Origin: Erythroxylum novogranatense
Lineage: Eukaryota; Streptophyta; Magnoliopsida; Malpighiales; Erythroxylaceae
DNA: 64,000 nucleotides
NCBI GenBank assembly: GCA_029891385.1
Contig: CM057224.1
Location: forward strand, 36,895,005 to 36,959,004
Reading direction: 5' to 3'
This document shows, piece by piece, positions 23,450 through 34,600 of this stretch. A model generated the notes under the pieces. It did no database searches. It worked only from the letters and a program-made list of their open reading frames with translations, and was not told the DNA's origin. The position numbers and the translations under genes are program-made. Positions within the stretch are counted from its first letter, which is position 1. Each line of letters starts with the position of its first letter.

Positions 23450-23860
23450 GCGGCTTTGTGTAGCTCGGCATGCGGCGGCGAGTAGCTCGGCATGCAGACG
23501 GCGAGTAGCTCAGCATCGGACGAACGAGTAGCTTCGGCATCTTGATGCGCGAGTAGCTCTAGCATCGCAGACGAAAGAGAGTAGCTCGGCATCGCGACGA
23601 AGCGAGTGTAGCTTCGGTATGCGTCGATCGGTCATGTGAGCGACCGATCGAGCCAGTTGCGTATCGATCGGTCATCTGAGCGATCGACCGACCAGCTAGC
23701 GTATCGATCGGTCATCGGCGAGCGTGCCAACCAACTAACGTATCAATCGGTCATCTGACGATCGACCGACCAGTCACGTATCGATCGGTCATCGAAAGAC
23801 CGACCGATGAGCTAACGTATCGATCGGTCATCGCGGCGACGGCGACGAGCGATGTGTAGC
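23450..23860 (+). repeat. Two adjacent GC-rich arrays in C 5' LTR
   Basis: The first (about 23450-23625) repeats a core GAGTAGCTCGGCATGC with a GCGACGA-like spacer about six to seven times. The second (about 23625-23850) repeats CGTATCGATCGGTCATC followed by GCGATCGACCGACCAG, about 45 bp per unit. Each unit contains inverted GATCGGTC/GACCGATC-type halves able to pair. The 3' LTR has fewer units of both. Confidence 0.78.
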
Positions 23861-25430
23861 TTCGCCATGCGAGCGGCATGGACGGCGATCTGCGTGGCTT
23901 CGTCGGTGACGGCGGTTCAATAGCGGGCTAGGCTCACGCCAGTCGACTGCGAGCGTGAGGTTGGCGCCAGGTGCAATCAAGGACGCGATGTCACTTGGTT
24001 CTTCTGTTCCTTGTTGACCTCATACGGTGTCCAAGAGGTGTGTTTGAGAAGTTGTATGGGAGTTAGAATTGAATTAAATGGTATTGTATTATAGTGATTA
24101 AGGTCGGTCATAGTACATAGTGTGACCTAAGTGTCAATTGGGACAATTGGAGTTTTAATTGGAAATTGCTTTAGAGGTTTCGACCGAATGAATAGGAATT
24201 GGTGATAGAGAGTATGAATTGAGGAAATTGACTGAATATTAGGATTGGATTAATTATCATCGATCGATTGAATAAAGAGGCGTAATTGGGCTTAAGAGTT
24301 CAAGATTGGGTTTTAGCAGGAAAATCGTGAACATGCATAGTACGTCATTTCAACTCGAGACATATGCATTCTTGCATCGTTAATTGAGCATTTAGTAATG
24401 GGACTATATTTTGCTGTTTTAGAGGCGTCGTTGGATCGTCGTTCTACGGACATTCTTGGAACTTCCGAGCGATGCTCTGGAGATTCTGGTGAGTAACCTA
24501 GTTGGTTTCTCAATCTCTTATGTGTTATGTGCTATGTATGTGAACTATCGTGCTTTTGATTATGTGATTAGCATGAGATATGTATTAGTGAGAATTGTGA
24601 ATGCATGCTAGGCATGAATAGGAATCGATGGCAGCAGTTGTGGTGGAGCACATTCTCGATCATTTGGAGCTATAAGCTCATTAAATGTGATAAGTGAAAA
24701 GGGATTAGTGTATACCCGAGGGCTCTCCTATCCCTAGTGCTGGCGTGGGCTGTAGTGTATACCCAGAGGGCTCTCCCCCCCGCGCGATTTACGTGTGATG
24801 TGCCCAAAATGGGATAACTCGGCGCCCAATCACAATGCTAATAATGAATTGGAAATCATTGTGCATACGATGCGTGATTATGCTATGAATGTGATATGGC
24901 CTAATTGTAGTCGTGATTTTGATTGTATGAAATCGATTTATGACATGTGTTGCCACATGCATAATTTTGCGTAGTGCATGAATTGGGTAAACCATCGATG
25001 ATGGTTATTCATTGAGTTTGCAAACTCACCCAAATTGCGACTATTTTTCAGAGACGTGATAGTGTGACTCTAGCTCCGGATTTTGAGATTTTTCTGCTTT
25101 GTGTGTGTCTTGCGAGAGGAGCATGGCCTGTGTCGGTCATTGGGGATCCTTTGGGATATTTTGGGATGACCTAGATAGGAGCTATTCTGCTTATTTTGGT
25201 CTTATCTGGGTTGTAAATTATGATCGGATATTGTACTTAAGATTTAAGAATGCATTGAGAAGTACTCTTTGGTCTTAAAATTAGTGATTGTGATCTTACT
25301 GCTTTGATTATGTTGATGCCATGAGGTTTTATTAGAAGCGATTGTCTGGTAGTGCAACCTCATCGTAGGGTATGTATCGGTATGACCTACGGGCGTATCG
25401 GTGTATACTTTCTGATGAAGCCTTCATTGG

Positions 25431-25442
25431 TGGTATCGAGCA
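25431..25442 (+). other. Primer binding site of C
   Basis: TGGTATCGAGCA four bases after the LTR end resembles the initiator tRNA-Met complement with one base missing, as in H and G. Confidence 0.7.
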
Positions 25443-25499
25443 TGGTTTGGCATCTTTTGGGCATAGCATATTTTAGGCTTGAATTGTGTGAGAAATGAA

Positions 25500-26620
25500 A
25501 GAAATTGATCAGAATTGTGATTTTATTGTAGGTCATCCGTCTTTGGTGATCGAGTCGATCCTTTCGGTGACCAAGGATCAGTAGGAGCTAGTAGAGAGTC
25601 ATCTATGCCTAGGTTTGAGGAGCAGCCTCCTGCGGTTCCCATGAGACGAACAGAGGTATGATCGCTGCGTGGCGAAAATTTGTCGATTCTGGCGTAGACC
25701 GACCTCGCAGAGGTGAGGTTGGTTGGAAGGGCCGTGGTCTTTGGACGGATGGATTGCGATCTGAGAGGAGAGGTTTGACTATCTTTGTTTCTTTGCTCCA
25801 GGTCCAATGTCGATGGTGGAAGATCTGTCTTAGGGGAGTTCCACGGACCACGTGTTTTGACTTGGGCGAACTTTTGAGAGCTTTTGAGACAATTATCGCC
25901 TTGAGGTTTATATGGAAATGAAGATCACGGAGTTTTTGGATTTGAGGCGGGGTCATGGCGTTGGCCGACTATGAGGTCGGTTTAATGAGTTGTCGGCGTG
26001 TCGTCTGTACGATTTCTTCGAGGCGGATCGATCTAGGAGATTTGAGGAGGGCTGAATCTGGATATTAGTGCAGTTAGCCGATCGACATGGATACCTTTAG
26101 GAGGTGAGGTCGTGGCGATCGAGTGAAAGACTTTTGAGGCGAGGCGAGTTGAGGTTGGTCGGGGATCTCGGAGTAGAGATCCAGTGATAGCGAGGTAGCT
26201 CGGGAGGAGCTTTAGCAGACGTCGAGCAAGCTCAAATTTTGGAGGTCCCAGCGATCTGGTTGGTTGAGAGAGGCGATTTGGGCGATCGGGTGCTTGATGG
26301 CGATGGTGAGGCTCGGCCGGCTTCCTCCTCTGTGTGAGTTTTGTGAGAGGAGGCATAGTGGGAGTGTTGGAGGTTCACTGGGCTTGTTTGAGATGTGGCT
26401 CGATGGAGCATCAGTTCGACATTGTCCAAGATTGTGGGGCTCGATCGCTTGAGTGGGAGAGCCGGTAGTAGCACGATGTCTGTGAGCCGAGGTAGTGGAC
26501 TGGATTGAGGCGGGCGAGCTCGGAGAGGAACAAGAGATTCTTTTATGGGATCGGAGAGTCGGGATAGTCGATCGCGATCGCGAGCCGTGGTCTACGCCAT
26601 GACCAGGCGGAGGCCCAGGA
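25500..26620 (+). pseudogene. Element C: gag, heavily frameshifted
   Basis: The start aligns with E gag: GACCAAGGATCAGTAGGAGC here and GACCAAGGATCTGTATGAGC in E. The capsid part can be followed only in short pieces. The double zinc knuckle is recognisable at about 26326-26430 (CEFCERRHSG then a broken second knuckle). Minus-strand ORFs in this stretch are shadows. Confidence 0.7.
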
Positions 26621-27230
26621 CTCTCGGATGTGGTTGCGAGTTTGCTTCTACTTTACGATATTGAGGTATATGCATTGATAGATCCGGGGTCCGCGATTCA
26701 TTCATTGCACCTCATGTGGCATGTAGATTGCATGTGAGTAGAGATGCTTGATATGGATTGCGGTGAGTACACCTTTAGGTTGTACCACTTGCTTTAAGCG
26801 AATTTGCGAGAGGATGCCCGTTGGGTAGATTGATGGTATTGAGTCTGATTTGATTGTGTTGCCCCTTGAGAGATTGAGGTGATTTTGGGGATGGGTGGCT
26901 CATCGCCTGTGGGGCGATTATGGATTGTTATACGAGGAGGTTGTGTTAGAGTCTCTGGTCGGTAGAGGCTATTTTTGAGGTGTTAGTCGGCGATGCCAGC
27001 CGGGATGATTCGTTTGAGTGCTCGAGGTTGATGAGAGGTGGTGTGAGGCCTATTGGCTCACGTGGTGGATTCGAGTGCAGCAGAGTCTGAGGATGTCCGT
27101 GATCGTGGAGTTCCTGGATGTATTTCAGGAGTTCTGGGTTTCTTGGCCGGATCGGAGGCGAGTTCGAGATTGACCTCGTTCAGTGCAGCTCTATGTCGAT
27201 ACCTCCGTATAGGATGGCATCGGTGGGCGA
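26621..27230 (+). pseudogene. Element C: protease remnant
   Basis: ALIDPGSAIHS at about 26671-26705 corresponds to the retropepsin active site (Asp retained, following His/Ser segment disturbed). A second motif, VILGMGGS, lies near 26880, where other copies have GMDW. Linker sequence resembling VFPGV/PPDRE-type follows in broken frames to 27230. Confidence 0.65.
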
Positions 27231-27990
27231 GGGAGCTTAAGCTCGATTCAAGGGAGCTGTTGGATAAAGGATTTATCGGGCGAGTGTGTCGCCATGGGGA
27301 GCTCCGTATTATTTGTGAAGAAGAAGGACGGGACTATGAGACTTTGCATCGATTATAGGCGCTCAATCGAGTTCTTGTTAAGAATAAGTACCCACCGCCT
27401 AGGATCGATGATCTCTTTGATCGATTCTGAGGGAGCTCAAATATTTACCAAGTTGGACTTGAGATCCGGTTATTATCGAGTTGAGGATCGCGAGGCCGAT
27501 GTGCCTAAGAGTGCGTTGAAAGCGGTATAGGCATTATGAGTTTTTAGTGATGCCGTTCGGGTTGACTAATGCCGGCAGCCTTCATGGCCTTGATGAATAG
27601 GGTTTTCAGCCATACAGGATCGGTTTGTGATAGTGTTCGTGACAACATTTGGTATATTCGAGGTCTAGACGAGGGCATGCGAGCATCCCGAGAGTTGTCT
27701 TTGCAAATTATGAGGATAAGCATTGTATGCCAAATTCACTAAGTGTGAATTTTGGCTCGACGAGGTGGTGTTTTAGGCCCATAGTATCCGGTGAGGGTAT
27801 CGGTAGATCCTCACAAGATTGAAGCGATGAGGTTGGGAGATTAGAGGAGCGCGTCGAGTTGAGGAGTTTCCTCGGATTAGCGAGGATATTACGGAGGTTT
27901 GTCGAGGGTTTTCGTGATCTCCGCCCTTTGACAAGACTTCGAGGAAGAGTGTGGCTTTCGGATGGACGGATGAGTGTCGTGGAGTTTCGT
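27231..27990 (+). pseudogene. Element C: reverse transcriptase remnant
   Basis: Recognisable in three frames: [20 protein letters not shown] (27294 on), [19 protein letters not shown] (27450 on), and nucleotide-level similarity to the [10 protein letters not shown] region at about 27630-27662. There the catalytic Asp pair codons are scrambled by an indel (GTTCGTGACAACATTTGG). The thumb and hinge (RRFVEGFRDL-like) follow near 27890-27920. Not functional. Confidence 0.75.
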
Positions 27991-28640
27991 TGAGTTGATA
28001 CATCGGTTGACTACGGTAGCGGTGTTAGCTTTGCCATCTGGATCGGGAGGATTCGAGGTTTATAGTGATGCTTGCATGGTGGGTTTAAGGTTGTGTCTTG
28101 ATGCGTACGGAGAGTCATAACCTATGCATCGAGACGGTTGAGAGCCCGTGAGGGTAATTATCCGTGCATGACTTGGGTTAGCGGTTGTAGTGTTTGCTCG
28201 AAGATCCTGAGACATTATCTCGTATGGGAGGCGTTCGAGATCTTCACCGATCCTCAAACTTAAGGTATTTGTTGAGTCGTGAAGCTGAATCTGAAGGCGA
28301 AGGAGATGGTTGGAGTTGCTTAAGGATTCTGATGCCTTATCGAGTACCACCCCAGGGAAGGCCAATGTAGTGGTGATGCATTGAGTAGGAGATCGCATAG
28401 TAGTGCAGCCAGTTAGGGTTTCGAGGTTGCCATGCTTAGTTGATTGAGAACACTTAATGTGCGATAGATTTGAGTCGGGATGGAGCTTTGATTGCGACTC
28501 GAGGTGAGGCCGATGTGCATGATCGGATCGGGAGGTGCGGGATCGGGATCCGACTTTGGTCGATTGATTGACGAGAGTCGATCAGGATGACGATCGAGTT
28601 GGTGAGGATGATACTTTATGGATGGGCGGCGATTGTGTGT
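27991..28640 (+). pseudogene. Element C: RNase H remnant
   Basis: Nucleotide similarity to RNase H of B and E can be traced: TTTATAGTGATGCTTGCATG for YSDAS, a TTAGCGGTTGTAGTGTTTGC piece for the LELA helix, GATCTTCACCGATC for FTD, and a broken [11 protein letters not shown] at 28360-28395. The reading frame changes repeatedly. Confidence 0.7.
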
Positions 28641-29885
28641 TCTGATGTGGAGGATCCGAGGCGTGAGATTTTAGAGGAGGCTCATTTGGCCGCTTATGCC
28701 ATGCATCAAAAGTCACCAAGATGTATCGTACTCTTAAGTTGCATTTTGGTGGCGGGTATGAAGAGACATGTGGCGGAGTATGTTTCTCGGTGTTTGGCGT
28801 GCCGGCGGAGTTAAGGTGAGCACGAGCCCCGATTGAAGACTACATTCGTTGCCCATTCCGGAGTGGAAATGGGAGCGATATTACGATGGATTTTATCGTG
28901 GGGTTGTCCGGGGCCGAGGCGAGTGATGCTATCTGGGTCATAGTGGACCGATTATTAATCGGCTCACTTCTTGCCGATGAGGAGAGTAATACCTTGATCG
29001 CCTGGCCCAAGTATATAGCGAGATAGTTCATTGCATGGGGTTCGATTTCGATAGTGTCGGATAGGGATCCTGGTTTGCCTTGAGATTACGGAGGAGTCTG
29101 CGATCGGTATGGGGACGAGATTGAACTTGACCTGACGTTTCATCCTCGCACGGATGGGCGAGTGAGAGGACTATTCGGGCTGTTGAGGATATGTTGAGAG
29201 CTGTGTGTTGGAGTTGAGAGTGCGTGGGATCGATGTTGCCTCTGGTAGAGTTTGCTTATAATAATCGATGCAGAGTAGCATTGGTATGGCACCTTCGAGG
29301 CATTATATGGACATCCGTGCAGATCCCCTCTTTCTTTGGGATGAAGAAGGTATGAGGATGTTAGAGGTCCGAGCGATCCGGGATACGGTTGATAAGATGC
29401 AGTTGATTGAATCGCATCAAAGCGGCTCGGGATAAGCGAAAGAGTTATCGGATCGGCGTCGGCGAGATGGAGTATCTTTGTGGGTGATAGAGTGTTCCTC
29501 GAGTGTCTCCGTGGAGAGGTTCTCGATTTGGCCGTGAAGGGCAGTTGAGTCCTCGGTATATCGGTCCATATGAGATTCTTGGCGGATTGGACCGTTGGCT
29601 TATAGGTTAGCCTTAGAGTGAGATGTCGCAGCCTTCATGATGTATTCCATGTGAGCATGCTTCGGAGATACCGATCGGATCCGACTCGTGTGATTCCGCT
29701 CGGGAGATTGAGATAGCGGTGATCTGAATTATATTGAGGGCGGTGCAGATTATTGGATCATGGGTCAAGCAGTTGAGGTCAGAGTTATTCCATTGGTGAA
29801 AGTCCTTTGGAAGAACCATTCTCATAAGGAGGCGACTTGGGAGACGAAGAGCACATGAGGAGGCGTATCCTCACTTGTTCGATCG
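28641..29885 (+). pseudogene. Element C: integrase and chromodomain remnant
   Basis: EDPRREILEEAHLAAYAMH keeps the first zinc-binding His residues (28644-28700), and RHVAEYVSRCLACRR keeps one Cys pair (to 28812). Core pieces MDFIVGLSG (28888) and VDRL (28945), the APYEALYG area (29292-29320), GPY module (29555-29600) and tail (VKVLWKNHSHKEATWE, 29797 on) are all out of frame with each other. The tail supports a chromovirus. Confidence 0.78.
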
Positions 29886-29918
29886 GTCAGTAAGAAAATT
29901 TCGGGACGAAATTTTGTT

Positions 29919-29929
29919 AGGAGGAGAAT
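29919..29929 (+). other. Polypurine tract of element C
   Basis: AGGAGGAGAAT precedes TGTAACATCCG and follows the conserved GACGAAATTT. Confidence 0.75.
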
Positions 29930-32619
29930 TGTAACATCCGTTTACTGGAAAGGTGGGTATTTTGGTAATTATGGGTTAGGCGATAGATCGCACTTTGCAT
30001 TCACCGATTGAATATGTTATTGGCCTCTAATTATAGAGGAATTGATTTCTTACATATGCATTTATTTATAGTACATGCATTCATGATTTTCCCAATTTCA
30101 ATTGTATTAAGAATGATTGGATTGTGAGCAAGATCGGACTGATATAGAGACCTAGGTCTATAAATAGTAAGGGTTTAGCAATTTTGGGAAAAGAATTGAA
30201 GAAGGCATTTGCGAGTTCTCCTCTTCCCCTCTACGGCGTTCTTGATTTCCTCCCATTGGTGAGGATTTCTTGATTTTCTTTAATTGGTTCTCTTCATTGA
30301 TGTTAGTCTAACATGTTATAATGGTTGTTAAAGGTTGGAAGGTTTGATATTGGTAGATCGGAGGATTTGAAGGATTTCTAGGGTTTTCGGCGATCTTGAG
30401 AGATTTGTGGATTTGAGCTTTGATTGGTAAGTTTTAATGAATTTAATGTTATTATTAATGGTTTCTACTGTATTTATGGCATTTATTATGTTTGATTGGG
30501 TATTGGGAGTGTTTCTGGATGGGTTTTGTTTTGGTGTTGTCGTGGCTGTGTAAAGGATCGAAGAGTGGATTTGTGGAAGTTTTGATGATTGTATATGTTA
30601 AGGTTTCCGATGATGAAATTGTTTGATTTAGGTGTATTGAATTGTTTGAGAGTTGTTGAAAGAGGAAAGATTGGAATTGGAGAGTTATAGAGTCGGAAAG
30701 ATGGGAATACTGGACTGGTGTGTTTAAAAGATGTGTTGGGGAAGAAGGAGAGTCAGTATGTAGATTGGATTTAGATTGGAACTACGCGGCTTTGTGTAGC
30801 TCGGCGTCTTGACGCGAGCATCGCAGACGGCAGAGTGTAGCTTCAGATATGCGTATCGATCGGTCATGTGAGCGAATCGACCGACCAATTAACGTATCGA
30901 TCGGTCATCTGAGCGACCGACCGACCAGCTATAGTATCGATCGGTCATCGAGCGACCGACCGATGAGTCACGTATCGATCGGTCATCGAGCGATCGACCG
31001 ATGAGCTAACGTATCGATCGGTCATCGCGGGCGATCGGCGACGAAGCGATGTGTAGCTCGGCCACGCAGCGCTAGCCGTGGATCGAGCGATCTGCGTAGC
31101 TCGTCGGTGAGCGAAGCTGTTCACCAGGCCGGACTAGGCTCACGCCAGTCGACTGCGGCATGAGGTTGGCGCCGAGTGCAATCAAGACGCGATGTCACTG
31201 GTTCTTCATTCCTTGTTGACCTCATACGGTCCAGAAGGTGTGTTTGAGAAGTTGTATGGGAGTTAGAATTGAATTAAATGGTATTGTATTATAGTGATTA
31301 AGGTCGGTCATAGTACATAGTGTGACCTAAGTGTCAATTGGGACAATTGGGTTTTAATTGAAAATTGCTTTAGAGGTTTCGACCCAATGAATAGGAATTG
31401 GTGATAGAGAGTATGAATTGAGGAAATTGATGAATATTAGGATTGGATTAATTCGTCGATCAATTGAATAAAGAGGCGAATTGGGCTTAAGAGTTCAAGA
31501 TTGGGTTTTAGCACGGAAAATCGTGAACATGCATAGTACGTCATTTCACCGAGACATATGCATTCTTGTCTTTATTAATTGAGCATTTAGTAATGGGACT
31601 ATATTTTCTTTGTTTTAGGCGTCGTTGGATCGTCGTTCTACGGACATTGCGAACTTCGAGGCGTAGCTCGGAAGTTACTGGTGAAATAACCTAGTTGGTT
31701 TCTCAATCTCTTATGTGTTATGTGCTATGTATGTGAACTATCCGTGCTTTTGATTATGTGATTAGCATGAGATATGTATTAGTGAGAATTGTGAATGCAT
31801 GCTAGGCATGAATAGGAATCGATGGCAGCGATTGTGGTGGGAGCACATTACGATCATTTGGAGCTATAAGCTCATTAAATGTGATAAGTGAAAAGGGATT
31901 AGTGTATACCAGGAGGGCTCTCCTATCCCTAGTCTTGGCGTGGGCTGTAGTGTATACCCGGAGGGCTCTCCTACCCGAAACGCGATTTACGTGTGATGTG
32001 CCCAAAATGGGATAACTCGGCCCAATCACAATGCTAATAATGAATTGGAAATCATTGTGCATACGATGCGTGATTATGCTATGAATGTGATATGGCCTAA
32101 TTGTAAGTGCGTGATTTTGATTGTATGAAATCGATTTATGACATGTGTTGCCACACGTAATTTTGCGTAGTGCGTGAATTGGGTAAACCATCGATGATGG
32201 TTACTCATTGAGTTTATAAACTCACCCAAATGCGACTATTTTTGGTGACGGCGGTGGTGTGACTCACAGCTCCGGTTTTGAGATTTTTCTGCTTGTGTGT
32301 GTTGCGTGAGAGGAGCATGGCCTGGTCGGTCATTGGGGATCCTTTGGGATATTTTGGGGATGACCTAGATAGGAGCTATTCGCTTTATTTTGGTCTTATC
32401 TGGTTGTAAATTATGATCGGATATTGTACTTAAGATTTAAGAATGCATTGAAAGTACTCTTTGGTCTTAAAATTAGTGATTGTGATCTTCTTGCTTTGAT
32501 TATGTTGATGCCATGAGGTTTTATTAGAAGCGATTATGCAGTAGTGCAACCTCATCGTAGGGTATGTATCGGTATGACCTACGGGCGTATCGGTGTATAC
32601 TCTACAGAAGAGGCTTCTA
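29930..32619 (+). mobile_element. Element C 3' LTR
   Basis: About 2.69 kb, matching 22593-25426. The TATA box is at 30159-30167, the RY motif at 30071-30086, the reduced GC arrays at 30800-31035, and the double hairpin at 32185-32223. The end is taken as GAGGCTTCTA by alignment to the 5' LTR end GAAGCCTTCA, which leaves CTGAG as the flank. Confidence 0.87.
30800..31035 (+). repeat. GC-rich arrays in C 3' LTR (contracted)
   Basis: One or two AGCTCGGC units and about four ATCGATCGGTCATC units are present, against roughly six or more of each in the 5' LTR. Confidence 0.72.
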
Positions 32620-32624
32620 CTGAG

Positions 32625-32659
32625 GCTCCTTCGGCAATATACGTGTGTGATTCCACCAT
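32625..32659 (-). pseudogene. Element D: first codons of gag, cut off by element C
   Basis: On the minus strand the ATG at 32659 gives MVESHTYIAEGASV, parallel to MASHTYTSFEGASI at the start of H gag (12098). Continuation is at 22592 on the far side of element C. This small piece proves the insertion site. Confidence 0.8.
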
Positions 32660-32702
32660 TTTCTTTAGTTCACACTTTATTAGAGTGATTCTTGAACACC
32701 TT

Positions 32703-32714
32703 GCTTTGATACCA
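32703..32714 (-). other. Primer binding site of D
   Basis: On the minus strand TGGTATCAAAGC follows the LTR end after two bases. It fits the initiator tRNA-Met complement with one substitution. Confidence 0.78.
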
Positions 32715-33241
32715 ATTGAAGTAAATCACACGTTAATATATTGAGTAATAATATGATCAAGATACCAAGAAGGGGGTTGAATTGTGATAAACTTTTGTTA
32801 ATCCTTGATAACAATTGCTTGTTCTTTCAAAAACTTATCTTAAATCAATTCTTGACTAGTTTGAAAACCTTTGATAATAATGAGAACTACGATTTAAGTA
32901 AAGTAAGAGTTAGAGAGAACACATCAATTTATCTGGTTCACCCCAAACCGTGATTACGTCCGATCTCGATATCCTACGAGATTTCACTATCTTGAGCTGT
33001 TTACAAGTATTCTTTGGACCGAGCCTCTTGGTCTCTTAACAACAAGTATTCTTTTACTCTTAGCCTCTTCAGGCTACATAACACTTTTCAAAATGAAAAC
33101 TAATAAAGAACTTTTTACAAAAGAGTTGCTCTTAACAATGTACACTCGAAAAATAATTCACAATTTTTCTCGATAGTCGATGTTTGAATACTCGAGTTTC
33201 ATTCACTTTTCTCAAAAGTTGTTTTACTTCAATCTCGACTC

Positions 33242-33250
33242 TTATTTATA
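33242..33250 (-). promoter_or_regulatory. TATA box in D 5' LTR
   Basis: Minus strand TATAAATAA, matched at 14175-14183 in the other LTR. Confidence 0.55.
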
Positions 33251-33539
33251 ATCGGTCTTCAATCGCTTCTTGAATATCGCTTCTTGAATCTTTAAAAAAC
33301 GGTTATTCAGTTTAACTCAGAATCGTCTTAAATCGATGTTTCTTTCTTACGTCTCGATTCTTGTATCGTCGCTTTTCTTCGTAAAGCTTAGTCTAATTTT
33401 TGTATCGCTCTTTTCTCTTCGTAAAGCTTAAAATCGATTTTTGTATAAATCGCTTTTCTCTTCGTAAAGCTTCAAATCGATTTTTGTATCGCTCGCTTTT
33501 CTCTTAGTAAAGCTTCCGCGATTTTTGTTCGTCGATATT

Positions 33540-34165
33540 CTTAGATCCTGCTTTTCCTACCTTTTCTTCCTTCATTTTCTTCCGTTTGTTATTCTTAAAT
33601 CGCTTTTCATCGCTTTTCTTCCTTCATTTTTCTTAGTCTCATTATTCTTCCGCCCGCTTTTCCTTATGCTTTTTCTTCATACATTTTTCTTCCGCTCTGT
33701 TATTCTTCCGCCTCGCTTTTCCTTATGCTTTTCTTCCTTCATTTTCTTCGCTCATTATTCTTCCGTCGCTTTTCATCGCTTTTCTTCCTTCGCTTTTCTT
33801 CCGCCTCATTATTCTTCCGCTCGTTATTCTTCCGCCTCCTTTTCTTCCTTCATTTTTCTTCCGCTCGTTATTATTCTTAGTCATTATTCTTAGCTCGCTT
33901 TCTTACCTTTTTCTTCCTTCGCTTTTTCTTCCATCATTATTCTTCCGCTCATTATTCTTAGTCGCTTTTCTTCCTTCGCTTTTCTTAGCTCATTATTCTT
34001 CCGCATTTTTTCATTCGCTTTTCTTCCTTCATTATTCTTCCGTCATTATTCTTAGCTCGCTTTTCTTCCTACATTTTTCTTCCGTTTGTTATTCTTCCGT
34101 CGCTTTTCATACCTTTTTCTTCCTTCATTATTCTTCCGTCATTATTCTTCCGTCCGCTTTTCCTT
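33540..34165 (-). repeat. Low-complexity array in D 5' LTR
   Basis: Same degenerate units as 14500-15040: plus-strand CTTCCGCTCATTATTCTTCC and CTTTTCTTCCTTCA alternating. Confidence 0.8.
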
Positions 34166-34257
34166 TTATGCATCCATCTACTTTTCATTTGTATATTTCT
34201 CTTTGTTTATTATCAAAATTATTTAATACGTGAAGTCTGGTTTGACTTAACACTAAC

Positions 34258-34600
34258 CATAAAGGACCCAAGAAAATTTGGGTACTAAGAAATAAAATAG
34301 TTTCTCCTACGATATCCTTCCTTGGAAGATCTGGCGAAGCACCATTAGTATTTAGGCGGTGGATGCTCGCGACACATGACGGGAAGAAGGTCTATGTTCC
34401 TAGACTTTCGGTATAAGAAGGAGGATCAATAACTTCGGAGACAACCAAATAGGCAAAATCATTGGAATCGGGAAAATAGGTAAAGATTCCTTTGCATGCA
34501 TAAATAATGTCTTGCTTGTTGATGGTCTAAAGCATAACTTGATTAGTGTGAGTCGGTTGTGTGATTACGGTTTCACAGTTACATTCAATCAAAATCTTTG
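34258..34600 (+). pseudogene. Element H: protease remnant
   Basis: Gag-pol resumes after the D insertion with KGPKKIWVL-like sequence. The copia protease active-site area is at about 34341-34385; GCSRHMTG is readable, but the Asp-containing part just before it is replaced by a TAG and a frame change. A stretch matching [20 protein letters not shown] (34514-34575) follows and leads to the pre-integrase domain. Confidence 0.75.

Larger units (their letters stand above)
22593..25426 (+). mobile_element. Element C 5' LTR
   Basis: About 2.83 kb. It carries the hairpin CCTCTAATTATAGAGG near 22684, GTACATGCATTCATGA at 22731-22746, TATA at 22821, GC-rich arrays at 23450-23860, and the double hairpin at 24989-25027 followed by CTATTTTTCAG. 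Long AT-rich stretches are identical to the 3' LTR, while C/G-rich patches differ by indels. Confidence 0.9.
22593..32619 (+). mobile_element. Element C: Tekay-type gypsy retrotransposon inserted in D gag
   Basis: LTRs are at 22593-25426 and 29930-32619, with an internal region of about 4.5 kb in the order gag, protease, RT, RNase H, integrase, chromodomain. The flanks are TTGAG (22588-22592) and CTGAG (32620-32624), an imperfect 5-bp duplication. The H gag sequence, which has no insertion here, shows that the D gag reading resumes across the site. LTRs open TGTAACATCC and end CTTCA/CTTCTA. It is the innermost, hence last, insertion of its nest, yet its coding region is the most damaged, almost all by 1-3 bp indels. 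Confidence 0.9.
13639..34252 (-). mobile_element. Element D: Sirevirus-type copia retrotransposon, minus strand, split by C
   Basis: LTRs are at 32717-34252 (5') and 13639-15120 (3'). Perfect CTAAC duplications flank it at 13634-13638 and 34253-34257. Read on the minus strand: primer site 32714-32703, gag start 32659, gag resuming at 22592, protease, integrase, RT, RNase H, envelope-like region, polypurine tract at 15134-15121. It is a close relative of H, into whose gag-pol it inserted in the opposite direction. Without C it is about 10.6 kb. All coding parts are broken. Confidence 0.93.
32717..34252 (-). mobile_element. Element D 5' LTR
   Basis: On the minus strand it reads TGTTAAGTCAAACC to GATTTACTTCA, 1536 bp. 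The minus-strand TATA box is at 33242-33250, the purine array at 33540-34165, and the Sirevirus C-rich motif near 32770. It shares its terminal bases with the H LTR but differs in the middle. Confidence 0.9.

Noticed and set aside
23450..23860. Regular GC-rich units with spacers resembling a CRISPR array
   Set aside because: Units vary in length and sequence, spacers are not unique, and the context is a plant retrotransposon LTR.
25523..26474. Several overlapping minus-strand ORFs of 80-115 codons
   Set aside because: Shadows of the C gag region, whose plus strand carries the recognisable zinc knuckle.
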